Shown: in pieces, positions 15,786 through 16,459 of the stretch
How positions within the stretch are numbered: position 1 is the stretch's first letter
Layout: each line of letters opens with the position of its first letter
Source of the DNA: Dunaliella salina
Lineage: Eukaryota > Chlorophyta > Chlorophyceae > Chlamydomonadales > Dunaliellaceae
Assembly (NCBI GenBank): GCA_002284615.2
Contig: MU069968.1
Location: 24,607 to 41,065, forward strand
DNA length: 16,459 nucleotides
Direction: 5' to 3'
Notes under the pieces: generated by a model
What the model was told of the DNA's origin: nothing
Seen by the model: the letters and a program-made list of their open reading frames with translations, nothing else
Database searches by the model: none
Position numbers and translations under genes: made by a program

Positions 15786-15941
15786 GGTGAGGCCTCTAGC
15801 TTTCCAGTTCAACTTTAAAGTTAGGAGTTCTTCCCTTAATGCACGTGGCCTTTGGTTCTGAGGGCCTTCTAGTAAGGCTACTGTTAGCTTGCTGGCTTGT
15901 CAGTTAGGGGACCCTTCCCTTGATGCACGCGGCCTCTGGCC
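15786..15941 (+). repeat. dispersed repeat, copy C, with internal tandem duplication
   Basis: 15854-15941 matches 11811-11905. Just before it, 15786-15853 is a poorer copy of the same unit (GTGAGGCCTCTAGCTT ... CTTCCCTTAATGCACG.GGCCT), making a two-unit tandem. No reading frame of interest was seen. Confidence 0.65.
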
Positions 15942-16353
15942 CATGTACACTCTAATTTTTTTCTTTCCTTGCACAAACTTTAACTTTTCTTTTTTTACAT
16001 AAACAGCTGGTCACCTAGGGAGCCACTTCTGGATTTTGGAGCCTTTTGTATCGTGTATTGCTTTAATTTCTTGTGTAAGCTTTTGGTCGCTGCCTGCACC
16101 AAATGTGTAGGGAACAGGATGATTGACAGGGATTGCATTTTTGCATTTTCAAGGTAGCGAGGATGCTGGAGGGTCCTCGGTCCCCTCCATGCGAGGGTGG
16201 AACATGAAAGACAAGAAAAATCTTTGCAAGCCGAAGGTTATTTGCATCAAGAACAGGTTTCCTAAGATGAGGGTGGTGAGGTTTGCTGGGTTTGCTGTCC
16301 CGATTCCCAGAAGGCCCAACAGTGAGTTACTTCAGCTAACGGCGTGAGGCATG
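15942..16353. other. unassigned stretch
   Basis: T-rich sequence at 15950-16000 is followed by ordinary-looking DNA. A + strand frame of 74 codons (16123-16347; MTGIAFLHFQGSED ... RRPNSELLQLTA) resembles nothing I know and is short enough to be chance. Confidence 0.3.
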
Positions 16354-16365
16354 CCTCTCTCTCTC

Positions 16366-16399
<34 letters not shown>

Positions 16400-16427
16400 C
16401 TTGGAATAAAGTCTGCCTCTCTCTCTC

Positions 16428-16458
<31 letters not shown>

Positions 16459-16459
16459 C
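16354..16459. repeat. (CT)n microsatellites
   Basis: Two CT runs (16354-16400 and 16415-16459, the second reaching the window end) are separated by TTGGAATAAAGTCTGC. The spacer contains AATAAA, but nothing shows that it is a poly(A) site. Confidence 0.95.

Noticed and set aside
16123..16347. Frame of 74 codons as the missing last YIPF6-like exon.
   Set aside because: It has no hydrophobic helix and no LAVYP-like segment, and its reading does not fit the phase 2 junction of exon d.

Overview
The window looks like nuclear DNA of a eukaryote, probably a green alga. A conserved gene is split by introns with GT-AG borders of green-algal type (donors GTAGGT, GTGAGT, GTGCGC; acceptors ending in TGCAG or CACAG). 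The rest is rich in CA/GT, CT, CAG and poly-C/poly-G tracts and in decayed transposons. A Chlorophyceae alga of Dunaliella type is a guess from style only. There is no prokaryotic operon, rRNA, tRNA or CRISPR array.

The only clear host gene is on the + strand: a Yip1-domain membrane protein closest to YIPF6, a Golgi/ER trafficking protein. Four exons (406-513, 1051-1116, 2855-3013, 7238-7323) join to 139 codons plus two bases and carry the DLWGPL motif, the GY motif and four of the expected five membrane segments. The first exon(s) lie before the window. The last exon was not found, so either the fourth visible intron exceeds 9 kb or the gene is truncated.

The introns hold microsatellites (11-94, 2071-2149, 3134-3238, 6641-6680) and a 105-bp near-palindrome (3555-3659). 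From 7.4 kb onward, in the putative last intron or beyond the gene, transposon remains dominate. First come minus-strand relics (an unidentified frameshifted stretch at 7424-7900 and a LINE zinc-knuckle relic at 8323-8601). Next is a delimited 1148-bp hAT element (9177-10324) with matching ends, a perfect 8-bp target duplication and a transposase tail broken by a stop. From 10.9 to 15.6 kb there is a graveyard of two non-LTR retrotransposon types: one ends in a restriction-like (PD-ExK) endonuclease domain, the other in a CCHC zinc knuckle. Two insertions can be dated relative to their hosts. A 752-bp endonuclease fragment (12137-12888) sits in a minisatellite-bearing repeat whose empty form survives nearby, and a 539-bp zinc-knuckle LINE fragment (14075-14613) interrupts an older, opposite LINE with a 14-bp duplication.

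The final kilobase holds a dispersed repeat and CT microsatellites. I see no co-operating gene system. The strongest new material is the set of precisely bounded mobile elements and their nesting.
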